12,769 nucleotides of DNA from Capsulimonas sp. (GCA_025963815.1 JAOQAA010000672.1:1-12769); one strand, 5' to 3'; shown: positions 1 to 7,191, counted from the first letter of the stretch. Notes: generated by a model not told the origin, from the letters alone. A program made the numbers and translations.

Positions 1-114
1 GTCCGCTTCCCCACGGACTTCCGCAGCGTCTACGCCACACTGCTGGACAACTGGCTGGGATGCAAGTCGAGCGGAGTGCTGTCGGGAACGTTCCCGCATT
101 TGGGGTTTGTCTAA
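1..114 (+). CDS. DUF1501 family protein, C-terminal end (partial)
   Basis: Only the last 37 codons and the TAA stop lie in the window; the gene starts to the left. The visible tail contains DFRSVYATLLDNWLG followed by a short linker and a terminal FPHLGFV. This is the usual ending of DUF1501 proteins, which are alkaline-phosphatase-fold proteins typically exported by Tat and often paired with DUF1800 proteins in Planctomycetota, Armatimonadota, Verrucomicrobiota and some Proteobacteria. Their biochemical role is not established. The gene runs towards deoB and the gap between them holds a palindromic element. The family call rests on one short conserved block, so an unrelated protein with a similar tail cannot be fully excluded. 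Confidence 0.72.
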   Translation, partial: VRFPTDFRSVYATLLDNWLGCKSSGVLSGTFPHLGFV

Positions 115-136
115 GAGCCACCTAGCATCGAATACC

Positions 137-245
137 GGGTGGCATGCCTGTAGCCCTGGACAGGCATGAATTGCGTACGAAGCGGAAAGGCGCGTTTCTT
201 CTCGTTCGTAGTACATGCCTGTCCAGGGCTACAAGCATGCCACCC
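137..245. repeat. 109-bp palindromic (hairpin) element, REP/BIME- or MITE-like
   Basis: The outer arms are 137-168 and 214-245, 32 nt each. They are reverse complements at 31 of 32 positions; the single difference is at the 12th base from the outside. The arms begin GGGTGGCATGC and end CAGGCATG at their inner edges. The 45-nt interior (169-213) is itself imperfectly self-complementary, matching at about half of its positions, for example TACGAA on each side, so the whole element could fold into one long hairpin centred near 191. Both strands therefore read almost the same. It sits between the convergent DUF1501 and deoB genes, where repetitive extragenic palindromes usually lie. There is no T-tract at either edge, so a simple intrinsic terminator is less likely. 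Copy number cannot be judged from this window. Confidence 0.85.
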
Positions 246-276
246 AAAGGACGAGAGCCACTCAGAGCAGGAGACT

Positions 277-1437
277 TTATATTAACGCCGTCCCGCTTCC
301 ATCCCACTTCGCCCCCAGCCACCCGGCCACCGTGTGCGCCACATCTCCCAGCGTCGCGCGCGTCCCTAATTCCTTACCTTCCAACCCGGCGCCAAACATC
401 AGCAGCGGCACATATTCCCGCGCGTGGTCCGTGGACCCCGTCGTCGGGTCGTTGCCGTGGTCGGCGGTGAGGATACAAAGATCGCCGGGTTTGAGGGCGT
501 TCCAGATCCCGACTAACGCCGCGTCGAACTCGGCGAGCGAGCGGGCGAAGCCGGCGGGGTCATTGCGGTGGCCGTAGAGCATGTCGAAGTCTTCGCAGTT
601 GGCGAAAACAAACGGCTCGTCGCCTGTCTGGATGGCGCGCAGGATCGCGGCGAGGTGCGCGGGGTTGGACTGGGTGCGCTCGCGGCGGGCGAAGAGGTCG
701 GCGGGAAAGAGATCGGCGACGACGCCGATCGCGTGGGTTCCAACGCCTTGCGTTTGCAAGGCGCGCAGCAGATTGTGTTCGGGGGGCGCCAAGGGGAAAT
801 CGCGGCGGCGCTTGGTGCGGGTGAAGCCATGTGGCCCATCACCGATGAATGGCCGGGCGATGACGCGCTGTACGCCATGGGGGCCGGTCAGGAGACGACG
901 CGCGGTCAGGCACATCTCGTAAAGGTCATTGATGGGGATGACGTCTTCATGCGCGGCGATTTGAAAGACACTGTCGGCAGAAGTATAGACGATGGGAAAG
1001 CCCGTCGCCATGTGGTCCTCGCCCAGTTTCGCTAAAATCTCCGTGCCGGAGGAGGCGACGTTCCCGAGAGTACGACGGCCGATGGCGACCTCGAGCTCGG
1101 CGATCATATCCGGCGGAAAGCCGTTCGGGTATGTCGGCGCGGGCGTCTCAGTAATCACGCCCATCATCTCCCAATGCCCGGTCACGCTATCCTTGCCCTT
1201 GGAAAGAATGGCGGACTGGCCCCACGCGCCCACGGGATTGGCGATGGGCGTAACGCCGGCAATGGGCGCGATGCAGCCCAGTCCCAGCGCTTGCAGCGTC
1301 GGCAGCGTCAAACCGCCCATGGCGTCGGCGACATGCGGGAGCGTGGCGCTCGCAGGATCGTCGGCGCCGTATTCGGCGGCGTCCGGCATAGCGCCGACGC
1401 CGCAGCCATCCAGAACGATAAGGATTACGCGGGACAT
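277..1437 (-). CDS. deoB: Phosphopentomutase
   Basis: This cytosolic enzyme interconverts ribose-1-phosphate or deoxyribose-1-phosphate with the 5-phosphates, linking nucleoside breakdown to pentose phosphate metabolism. The 386 residues match the usual family length. The alkaline-phosphatase-superfamily metal sites are all visible: D10 in LDGCGVG, the phospho-accepting T86 in DSVTGHWE, D155 in SADSVF, D285 and H290 in FDMLYGH, D326 and H327 in TADHGND, and H338 in TDHAR. The order and spacing correspond closely to the characterised Bacillus cereus enzyme. The ATG lies 18 bp after the stop of the upstream unknown gene, with only a modest AAGG-type ribosome site, so it is probably the last gene of the leftward operon. 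Its nearest relatives by activity, the nucleoside phosphorylases, are not in the window. Confidence 0.96.
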   Translation of the reverse strand: MSRVILIVLDGCGVGAMPDAAEYGADDPASATLPHVADAMGGLTLPTLQALGLGCIAPIAGVTPIANPVGAWGQSAILSKGKDSVTGHWEMMGVITETPAPTYPNGFPPDMIAELEVAIGRRTLGNVASSGTEILAKLGEDHMATGFPIVYTSADSVFQIAAHEDVIPINDLYEMCLTARRLLTGPHGVQRVIARPFIGDGPHGFTRTKRRRDFPLAPPEHNLLRALQTQGVGTHAIGVVADLFPADLFARRERTQSNPAHLAAILRAIQTGDEPFVFANCEDFDMLYGHRNDPAGFARSLAEFDAALVGIWNALKPGDLCILTADHGNDPTTGSTDHAREYVPLLMFGAGLEGKELGTRATLGDVAHTVAGWLGAKWDGSGTALI

Positions 1438-1455
1438 ATTTGCCAGCCTTTTGTG

Positions 1456-2088
1456 TCAGCCTTCGAGCACGGGATTGACCCTGGCGTTAATTTCCGCCAG
1501 ATGAACGAGCAGATCAAGCTGCTGCTGGAACCGGTCAGGGCGCGGCGCCAGCGAAGGATGGATGTCCTCACGGTACTGCAAGTTCTTACCCATTGACGAG
1601 TACCACACCGCCGGCAAATGCATCATCGCTTGGATCGCCTCGCCCGTTCCCACCTCGTTCAATCGCGCCAGCAGCGCGTTATCGGATGTGGACAGTCCCC
1701 AATCGGCCTTCTGGAACAGATGCGCCCGGTGCTGAAACGACCAATCCCCCGCCCCGGGAAGATCGGTCAGTTCGATCTCAAAAAGATTACGTCTCTGATT
1801 GATGGCGCTGCCGAGCATATCTCCGCCACCCACGCTGGGCGACACCGTGGTATTCATCGTGATGCGAACAATCACTTTATGTCCCCGATAGCTCCCCGCC
1901 ATGACGCCAGAATCGCCGCTGCCGTCGTGATGGAACACACCCTCAATTATGGGCGCAATCGGCGCGAAGGCGCGTTTGTACCTGGACTGCTGGAACTTGT
2001 TGACCGTGACTCCAATAAAATAACACAAGATCAGAAATGGGATTAAAAGCGCCGCGCCTTGGAGATTATCCAGCGTCTCTTTGGTCAT
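1456..2088 (-). CDS. Membrane-anchored protein of unknown function (210 aa)
   Basis: I do not recognise a named family. Residues about 12-31 form one hydrophobic segment (ALLIPFLILCYFIGV) followed by basic residues (NKFQQSRYKR), which predicts an N-terminal membrane anchor with the rest as a soluble domain. That domain contains a glycine-rich stretch (GDSGVMAGSYRGHKV, then SVGGGDMLG) in a beta-rich pattern, and a WSFQHRAHLF segment. The C-terminal 40 residues look helical. The start is well supported: AAGGAT lies about 6 nt before the ATG and overlaps the stop codon of the recombinase gene 9 bp upstream. Translation is therefore likely coupled within the operon. There are no catalytic motifs I can point to and no cysteine pair to link it with the VKOR/DsbA genes upstream. 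Confidence 0.8.
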   Translation of the reverse strand: MTKETLDNLQGAALLIPFLILCYFIGVTVNKFQQSRYKRAFAPIAPIIEGVFHHDGSGDSGVMAGSYRGHKVIVRITMNTTVSPSVGGGDMLGSAINQRRNLFEIELTDLPGAGDWSFQHRAHLFQKADWGLSTSDNALLARLNEVGTGEAIQAMMHLPAVWYSSMGKNLQYREDIHPSLAPRPDRFQQQLDLLVHLAEINARVNPVLEG

Positions 2089-2097
2089 ACGTATCCT

Positions 2098-2991
2098 TTA
2101 GGCGCGCGGGTGCGCCTTGTCGTAGACCTGCCGCAGACGCGCGACATCAACTTTGGTGTAGCGCTGAGTGGTCTCGACGCTCGCGTGTCCCAGCATCTCC
2201 TGAATGGCGCGCACGTCGGCGCCCCCGGCGAGGAGATGGGTCGCGAACGAGTGGCGCAGCATGTGCGGCGTTACGGGCTGTGCGATCCCCGCACTTAGGC
2301 CATGCGTTTGAATGCGCGTGTAAAAATGCTCACGGGTCATACATGAACCCTGATCCGTGACGAAGAGAAAGGGAGCAGGCGCCTTGCCCGTCATTAACTT
2401 AGGACGCGCGTCTTTAAGATAGGCTTCAATACGAATTCGCGCCTGGGGGGTGAGCGGGATCTGCCGCTCTTTGTTGCCCTTGCCCAGCGGACGAACCAGG
2501 CCAGCGCGCAGGTCCAGAGCTTCGGACTTGAGCGCGACCAGTTCGGACACGCGCAGGCCGCTCCCGTACATCAGCTCCAGCATCGCACCGTCGCGCCGTC
2601 CTTCCGGGGTCGTTTCATCGGGGGCGACAAGCAGGCGCTCCATGTCGCGCACGGAAAGGGTTTTCGGGAGACGGACGGAGCGGGATTTGCCAGGATCGAG
2701 GGTGAGCGTGAAGTCGTCGGCGCGGGCTTGTTCGCGGACGAGAAATTGGGCGAACATGCGCAGGGAGCTGAAGCGGCGAGTCACAGTGGCGGGGGCGGCG
2801 CCGCTTTTGCGGTGGAGCGCGATGAACGCGGCGGCGTCTTCGGTTTGGATGATGCGCGGGTCGGCGATCCCGCGCGAGGCCAGAAATTCGATAAACTGGC
2901 GCAGGTCGTTACTGTAGGCGGCGAGCGAGTTGGCGGATAGCCCCCGCTCGCCGCTGAGATTATTAAGAAAGATCGTGAGCCAGTGGTCCAT
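2098..2991 (-). CDS. Tyrosine recombinase XerC/XerD
   Basis: A 297-residue site-specific recombinase, the normal length for XerC/XerD, which resolve chromosome dimers at dif during division. The N-terminal SAM-like core-binding domain covers about residues 1-90 and includes GLSANSLAAYSNDLRQF. The catalytic domain carries the full set of active residues: R147 in GSGLRVSEL, K171 in GKGNKERQIPL, H243 and R246 in TPHMLRHSFATHLL, H269 in LGHASVETTQ, and the nucleophile Y278 in QRYTKV. I chose the ATG at 2991 because it gives the family N-terminus ([12 protein letters not shown]) and has GGTGGAT upstream. A longer in-frame start at 3120 would only add a sequence lying antiparallel to nothing conserved. 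The chosen start overlaps the end of the AAA+ gene by 29 bp, suggesting translational coupling. I cannot tell XerC from XerD, and no dif site is visible. Confidence 0.93.
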   Translation of the reverse strand: MDHWLTIFLNNLSGERGLSANSLAAYSNDLRQFIEFLASRGIADPRIIQTEDAAAFIALHRKSGAAPATVTRRFSSLRMFAQFLVREQARADDFTLTLDPGKSRSVRLPKTLSVRDMERLLVAPDETTPEGRRDGAMLELMYGSGLRVSELVALKSEALDLRAGLVRPLGKGNKERQIPLTPQARIRIEAYLKDARPKLMTGKAPAPFLFVTDQGSCMTREHFYTRIQTHGLSAGIAQPVTPHMLRHSFATHLLAGGADVRAIQEMLGHASVETTQRYTKVDVARLRQVYDKAHPRA

Positions 2992-4558
2992 CGCTGTTAT
3001 CCACCAGGATATCGCCGAACTCGAACGTATCGTCATCCATATCCATGAGGTCCGTGGTCCTCTGGACCCTGGCGTTGGGCACGGACGAGGCGGGGCGGGC
3101 GCGAGTTTCGGACCATTCACGCAAGATATCGATCTTTTCCTTCATCGTCTGTGAGAGTGGGATCGATTCGCGAATGACTTTAAGAATATCCTCGGTTGTC
3201 AGCTCGCGGCCCAGATCGAAGGCGTCGAACAGCGCGGAGACGACGGCCTGTTCGATCTCCGCGCCGGAGTAGCCGTGCGCCGCCTCGGCGAGGCGAGGAA
3301 GGTCGAACGCCGCCGGATCGCGTTTGCGCTTTTTGAGATGAATCTCAAAGATCTCAGCCCGCTCGCTCTCGCCGGGAAGATCGACAAAGAAGATCTCATC
3401 GAATCGTCCCTTGCGCAGCAGCTCCGGCGGCAGCGCCGACACATCGTTCGCGGTCGCCACCACGAAGCAGGGCGCGGTCTTGTCGGCAAGCCAGGTCAAA
3501 AAGGTGCTGAAGACGCGCGCGGTGGTGCCGCCGTCACTAATACCCGAGGATTGCGTTCCCGAAAACCCCTTCTCCAGCTCGTCAATCCAGACGACGTTCG
3601 GCGCGGTGCTTTCGGCGATCCGGATAGCCTTGCGGATATTCTCCTCACTCTGGCCGACAATGCCGCCGAAGATCTTGCCGACATCCAGACGCAGCAGCGG
3701 CAGGTTCCAAAGCGATGCGATCGCGCGGGCGGACAGCGATTTGCCACAGCCCTGCACGCCGAGCATGAGAATGCCCTTAGGGGCGGGCAGCCCGAAATCG
3801 CGCGCCTTTTCGGTAAACGCGATGGTCCGCTTTGACATCCAGTCCTTGAGCAGATCGAGGCCGCCGACATCCGCGAACGCTTCGGAGGCGGGATAGTATT
3901 CCAAAATCGCGGATTTGCGAATGATCTGCTCTTTTTCGGAAAGAATAACGTGCACGTCGAAACGATGCTTCTCCACAAGAGACTTCGCGAAGACGTTCTC
4001 TGCTTCGGTCCCCGTCAGCCCAAGCGCCGCTTGAAGTACTTGCTCGCGCTCCTCCTCGGTCATCTCGGTCGTGATCTGCGGGTTCGCCTTGACCGACTGA
4101 ATAATACCTTCCAGCAGCTCGTCCAGATCTTTCAGGGTCGGCAGCGCATAGTCGACGACTGTGATTTCTTTTTCCAGTTCGGGCGGCAGGCGCAGCACGG
4201 GCGAGAGCATCACGATCGTCTTGTACGAAGTCTTGAGGGCGTATGTCAAATCCCGCAGACGACGCACGAGAGCCGTATCGTTCAAAAACGGATGCAGGTC
4301 CTTGAACAGATAAACCGCTTGATCGCGCGACGCCATCACATGGTCCAGCGCGGCCAGCGGATCGCGCGTGGCGTCGTCGCGGTTATTCGAGTTCTGCACG
4401 ATGCCCTGCGTGACCGTCCATTGCAGCATCTTCTTGTTGCGGGCAAGACAAATTGCCGCAATGGCTTGCTCCACGCGCTTTTCTTCCCACGACACCACAT
4501 AGATGATGGGATAGCGGGCGCGAATCAGCGTTTCCAGTTCGGTATCCACTGCCGACAT
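2963..4558 (-). CDS. AAA+ ATPase, Ycf46-like
   Basis: A 531-residue AAA+ protein of the type represented by Ycf46 of cyanobacteria and algal plastids. The N-terminal region (about 1-220) contains [16 protein letters not shown] and is the family-specific part. The ATPase core follows: Walker A GVQGCGKS (267-274), Walker B VVWIDE (322-327), sensor-1 asparagine N371 in ATAND, and the arginine-finger region [11 protein letters not shown] (R382, R385). A helical lid with [11 protein letters not shown] follows, and then an acidic tail ([12 protein letters not shown]). Cyanobacterial Ycf46 has been connected with carbon utilisation, but the general function is unknown and cannot be assumed here. The start at 4558 has AAAGGA at good spacing. 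An alternative start at 4585 overlaps the preceding stop as ATGA but has a poor ribosome site. The gene lies third in the leftward operon. Confidence 0.9.
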   Translation of the reverse strand: MSAVDTELETLIRARYPIIYVVSWEEKRVEQAIAAICLARNKKMLQWTVTQGIVQNSNNRDDATRDPLAALDHVMASRDQAVYLFKDLHPFLNDTALVRRLRDLTYALKTSYKTIVMLSPVLRLPPELEKEITVVDYALPTLKDLDELLEGIIQSVKANPQITTEMTEEEREQVLQAALGLTGTEAENVFAKSLVEKHRFDVHVILSEKEQIIRKSAILEYYPASEAFADVGGLDLLKDWMSKRTIAFTEKARDFGLPAPKGILMLGVQGCGKSLSARAIASLWNLPLLRLDVGKIFGGIVGQSEENIRKAIRIAESTAPNVVWIDELEKGFSGTQSSGISDGGTTARVFSTFLTWLADKTAPCFVVATANDVSALPPELLRKGRFDEIFFVDLPGESERAEIFEIHLKKRKRDPAAFDLPRLAEAAHGYSGAEIEQAVVSALFDAFDLGRELTTEDILKVIRESIPLSQTMKEKIDILREWSETRARPASSVPNARVQRTTDLMDMDDDTFEFGDILVDNSDGPLAHDLS

Positions 4559-4581
4559 AGAAGCATTCCTTTCCGGGATTG

Positions 4582-5319
4582 TCATGACTTCGCCGGTTTC
4601 GCGGCGGGCGCCATGGGACCGGATGCGGTCAGCGACCAGGGCGCGTAGCCGAACATCGGCTTGATCTCAGCCGCTCCCGTCGCGACCTTCACCTCACCCG
4701 TTTTGTTGTTCCGGATGATCACAGTCGGAGTCGATTCGATGCCTAGATCCTCGCAAAACGCCAGGTCGGCGTTGATTTGCGCAAGATAAGTATTCTTCTG
4801 CACGGCGTCCATGATTTTCGCGCCGTCCAGTCCGGCCGCTCGCGCATACTTGTCGTAGTATCCCGGCTCCAGGTCATCTTGGTGCGAGTAAAGCACGTCG
4901 TACATTGGCCAGAATTTACCGTCCTTAGCGGCGGCGGCGGACGCCTGCGCGGACGCCATGGCGAATTTGTGGATCTGCGGGATGGGGCGGTGGACAAAGT
5001 ACAGGTTCGCCTGTCCCTTGCTGTCCGCCAGCCCCTTCTCGACGACCGGGCGCATGGTCCCGCATTGCGGACACTGAAAATCACCGAACTCCACAATGGT
5101 GTATGCCGCGTTCGCTGGGCCACGCGCCGGGGCGGCGACATGCTTCATGATCTCCGGCCACCTCTTGACGACAACGTCGGCGTTGAACTTCGACGGAGGC
5201 GCCTTGCCCGGCGGAATCGGAGGGTCTATATCGCTCATGCGGCTGATTGCGTAAGAAAGTCCGGCGAGGATCACGATCCAAGAGCCGAAGAGTATTGTTT
5301 TTTTGTTTACGTTGGGCAT
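4582..5319 (-). CDS. Membrane-anchored DsbA-like thiol:disulfide oxidoreductase
   Basis: A 245-residue thioredoxin-fold protein with an N-terminal signal anchor (residues about 8-26, ILFGSWIVILAGLSYAI), so the catalytic domain should face the cell exterior or periplasm. The redox motif is CPQC at 83-86 within EFGDFQCPQCGTMRPV, and the cis-proline loop is GIESTPTVII with P198. Both are typical of DsbA/BdbD-type proteins that introduce disulfides into exported proteins. The helical insertion (about 115-190) carries a further cysteine, C189. Its ATG immediately follows the stop of the VKOR gene with no spacer, and its ribosome site lies within the end of that gene. The adjacency strongly suggests that VKOR reoxidises this protein. 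The C-terminal 20 residues are alanine/proline-rich and probably disordered. Confidence 0.92.
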   Translation of the reverse strand: MPNVNKKTILFGSWIVILAGLSYAISRMSDIDPPIPPGKAPPSKFNADVVVKRWPEIMKHVAAPARGPANAAYTIVEFGDFQCPQCGTMRPVVEKGLADSKGQANLYFVHRPIPQIHKFAMASAQASAAAAKDGKFWPMYDVLYSHQDDLEPGYYDKYARAAGLDGAKIMDAVQKNTYLAQINADLAFCEDLGIESTPTVIIRNNKTGEVKVATGAAEIKPMFGYAPWSLTASGPMAPAAKPAKS

Positions 5320-5841
5320 TTAACCTGCTTCCCCCTCCAGCACAGGAGAGTGAGCGCCGCTTTGCCGGCGCAGCAGCGAATTTTCAATGATAGCGGAAAT
5401 GAACAGCAGCGTCATGACGCATGCCGAAGTGAAACAATATGGGCAGAACGCGCCGATCTTCACATGGGAAACATATTGCAGAAACCAGGAGTACGCGAAG
5501 CCGCCAGCGATCACAAGCAGACCAAGCCTGCCCGCCAGGATCTTGGTTCGCTCGGTATCCGCTCCGATCTTGATCATGGCGAATGTCAGAATGGCGAGAT
5601 ACGCCACCAGTCCGAGCAGAGCGGTGGGAATGTCGTGAAACGGCCCGAGCGTCATGTGAGCCCAGGAGCTGGCGGCCACGAGTTCACACCCGCCGTTGCT
5701 GGAGCAGGGCAAATCGACATGCGCCCGGTGCGCCCACCAGAGCGTGCCCGCGATAGCCGCGCCCACGAATCCCAGAACGATCTGCGCAATATAACAGCGT
5801 GTCAGGGCCGCCGCGATGCGCGCCGTAAACATAGACACCAT
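5320..5841 (-). CDS. Vitamin K epoxide reductase (VKOR) family membrane protein
   Basis: A 173-residue integral membrane protein of the VKOR family, which in bacteria without DsbB reoxidises DsbA-like partners and passes electrons to quinone. The four conserved cysteines are present: C46 and C52 in LPCSSNGGCELV on the extracytoplasmic loop, followed by SSWA, and the quinone-proximal pair C133/C136 as CPYC. About four hydrophobic segments are visible (around 17-35, 67-90, 101-121 and 132-152). It is the first gene of the leftward operon and directly abuts the DsbA-like gene, as expected for a redox pair. AAGGA lies close before the ATG at 5841, and a second ATG three codons later has longer spacing, so the exact start is uncertain by three residues. 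The operon's promoter should lie in 5842-6067. Confidence 0.93.
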   Translation of the reverse strand: MVSMFTARIAAALTRCYIAQIVLGFVGAAIAGTLWWAHRAHVDLPCSSNGGCELVAASSWAHMTLGPFHDIPTALLGLVAYLAILTFAMIKIGADTERTKILAGRLGLLVIAGGFAYSWFLQYVSHVKIGAFCPYCFTSACVMTLLFISAIIENSLLRRQSGAHSPVLEGEAG

Positions 5842-5863
5842 TCTTCCTTACAATGACTTTTCA

Positions 5864-5899
5864 GGAACTCCGAGGCGATACGAGCACACATGGAGTTCC
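5864..5899 (-). promoter_or_regulatory. Leader hairpin upstream of the VKOR operon
   Basis: An 8-bp inverted repeat (GGAACTCC at 5864-5871 and GGAGTTCC at 5892-5899) encloses a 20-nt loop. It is 22 nt upstream of the VKOR start and would fall in its 5' untranslated leader. A shorter GGGG/CCCC pairing (around 5899-5915) sits next to it. No riboswitch class was recognised. On this strand TTGACG at 5923-5928 resembles a -35 box, but no matching -10 is found at normal spacing, and TACAAT at 5944-5949 resembles a -10 without a good -35. Confidence 0.35.
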
Positions 5900-5988
5900 C
5901 CTGCCTTTACGGGGCTGGACGCCGTCAAAGTTTCCGTTCTCTTATTGTAGCCCAAATCCCGACCGAAATCCGACGCCGCCGCTGCAAA

Positions 5989-6017
5989 ACGACAAGAGAA
6001 TATGCACCTGCTATAAT
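5989..6017 (+). promoter_or_regulatory. Sigma70-type promoter for the 157-aa gene
   Basis: The -10 is a perfect TATAAT at 6012-6017. A 17-bp spacer precedes it and the -35 is ACGACA at 5989-5994 (four of six matches). A strong Shine-Dalgarno AGGAGG (6056-6061) follows 6 nt before the ATG at 6068, so the leader would be about 45 nt. The fit of spacing and gene position makes this one of the more convincing promoters here. Confidence 0.7.
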
Positions 6018-6067
6018 CATGTATATTTAGCCGAGGAAGTAAATAAGCCGTCAGCAGGAGGGTAAAC

Positions 6068-6541
6068 ATGGGCGTTGCATTGTACGTCGCGCTGGAGCGA
6101 GAGATCGACGGATTGGATAGTTTCATGGGCGGCAAGGCGCTGGCGAACGCGCCGGTGGATGACACGGAAGAAAACAACCTCACCGATGTTGCAATAAATC
6201 TGGGTGTAAAGCCGCTTCACGAATTTCACAGCGCCGATCCAGAACAGATCATCGGCTTTATGTTCGACGGCGACCCCGCGGATGCGCCGGAAAGCATACG
6301 ACGCATGGCGCCAGCCATCGAATGGTTTCCCGCATCCGAAGGTCTGGCGACAGCCCGAGCTCTTCTCGATTATTTGCAGACGAACCCCGATTTTATCCCA
6401 ACTTCGGAAAAGGACAGAATACGGTACGCACCAGGATGGAATTTACAGGAAGGCGTTGAGATCGATCTGCAGGACATTGTGAGGATACTGGAACAGGCGA
6501 AAGCCGAGGGAGTACGATGGTATCTCGGAATTGACTGCTAA
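6068..6541 (+). CDS. Hypothetical cytosolic protein (157 aa)
   Basis: I do not recognise the family. The protein is acidic and soluble, with no signal peptide or membrane segment. It opens with MGVALYVALEREIDGLDSF, continues with GVKPLHEFHS, and ends in a helical segment (QDIVRILEQAKAEGVRW) and YLGIDC. The alternation of short strands and helices suggests a small single-domain alpha/beta fold; the length and the opening loosely recall small stand-alone proteins of the kind found beside toxin or immunity genes, but no toxin is visible nearby. It has its own promoter, an AGGAGG ribosome site 6 nt before the ATG, and a terminator directly after its TAA, so it is a monocistronic unit. That it is a real gene is well supported; its function is not. 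Confidence 0.85.
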   Translation: MGVALYVALEREIDGLDSFMGGKALANAPVDDTEENNLTDVAINLGVKPLHEFHSADPEQIIGFMFDGDPADAPESIRRMAPAIEWFPASEGLATARALLDYLQTNPDFIPTSEKDRIRYAPGWNLQEGVEIDLQDIVRILEQAKAEGVRWYLGIDC

Positions 6542-6557
6542 CCCAGAACGAATAAAA

Positions 6558-6612
6558 AATGCCGTCTGTTTCCATTTTGTCCATGGAAGCAGGCGGCGTT
6601 ATAAGATTTTTT
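6558..6612. terminator. Bidirectional intrinsic terminator
   Basis: Arms 6558-6575 and 6583-6600 pair over 18 positions, including a few G-U pairs, with a 7-nt loop. A run of six T follows at 6607-6612, and a run of six A (6554-6559) overlaps the left base. The A run gives a U-tract for transcripts coming from the right. It can thus stop both the 157-aa gene and the convergent DUF4142 gene, which end at 6541 and 6622. Confidence 0.85.
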
Positions 6613-6621
6613 ACACGGCGA

Positions 6622-7191
6622 TTACATTTTGCCCATGGGCTTCATGCGATGCGCATAACGTCCATTCGTTGATCCCATCACAGCGTCGGCGGTCTGCACG
6701 CTCATCATCCGGTGCATCTTGAGGGCCGGCAGCGTCGTCGCCGCGAACTGGGTAAGCTGGCCATTGCGCCCCCGGTTTTTCTCAGAGGTGAATAGCGCGA
6801 CGGCGGCCTTATGCGCCTTCACTTGTCCCTGGATATACGTCTTGTCAAACGAGGCGCCGGTTAGCTTCGAAAGCCGCATATACTCCATCTGATGCATCTG
6901 GTCGGTGTGCATGGGGACCATTACGCCATTGGTCATGGCGATTTTCTTTAGCTTCATGCTCGTCATCTTGTGATCGCGAATCATGTGCTGAGCGAACTCA
7001 CGGACATTGCCGTCCACAGCGCGCTGGAGAGCCAGTTGACTGGTCATGATCTCCGCGATGTCGCTTTGCGCGGCCTTCTTGACGAACGTTTTGTCCATCA
7101 TCGATACCGGCGCCGCCTTCGCAGCAGGCGCCGACGCCACGGCAAACAGCGCGGCGGCGACTGTCAGCATGCAAGTTCCTTTGGTATTCAT
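6622..7191 (-). CDS. Secreted DUF4142 protein, methionine/histidine-rich
   Basis: A 189-residue exported protein. Residues 1-27 form a signal peptide (MLTVAAALFAVASAPAAKA, likely cut after AKA). The mature part has the DUF4142 pattern, a ferritin-like four-helix arrangement: DKTFVKKAAQSDIAEIMTSQLALQRA, then VREFAQHMIRDHKMT, then a C-terminal helix FAATTLPALKMHRMM. The function of DUF4142 proteins is not settled; they are commonly found in the periplasm or outer membrane. This copy is unusual in carrying 21 methionines and 7 histidines, clustered in PMHTDQMHQMEYM and in the tail KMHRMM...HRMKPMGKM. A metal role, for example copper, is possible but is my inference. AAGGGTG precedes the ATG at 7191 by about 8 nt. 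The gene is transcribed alone and ends at the shared terminator. Confidence 0.85.
   Translation of the reverse strand: MNTKGTCMLTVAAALFAVASAPAAKAAPVSMMDKTFVKKAAQSDIAEIMTSQLALQRAVDGNVREFAQHMIRDHKMTSMKLKKIAMTNGVMVPMHTDQMHQMEYMRLSKLTGASFDKTYIQGQVKAHKAAVALFTSEKNRGRNGQLTQFAATTLPALKMHRMMSVQTADAVMGSTNGRYAHRMKPMGKM

Noticed and set aside
144..470. Small open frames on both strands over the palindrome (+ 144-470, - 122-322)
   Set aside because: The near-identical peptides on the two strands are simply a result of the palindromic DNA. The frames continue antisense or out of frame into deoB and lack ribosome sites.
2098..2991. A dif recombination site or integrative element near the Xer gene
   Set aside because: No dif-like 28-bp site, tRNA gene or attachment repeat was found around it, and it is embedded in an operon of ordinary genes.
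2992..3120. N-terminal extension of the tyrosine recombinase to 3120
   Set aside because: It lies inside the ATPase gene, is Pro/Ser/Arg-rich and lies outside the recombinase domain. The start at 2991 matches the family length.
3950..4648. Open frame on the + strand (232 codons)
   Set aside because: Antisense to the Ycf46-like ATPase and the end of the DsbA-like gene, with no domain and composition typical of a GC-rich shadow frame.
4777..5856. Long open frame on the + strand (359 codons)
   Set aside because: It lies wholly opposite the DsbA-like and VKOR genes, whose cysteine motifs and ribosome sites are clear. Its translation is Arg/His-rich and has no recognisable domain.
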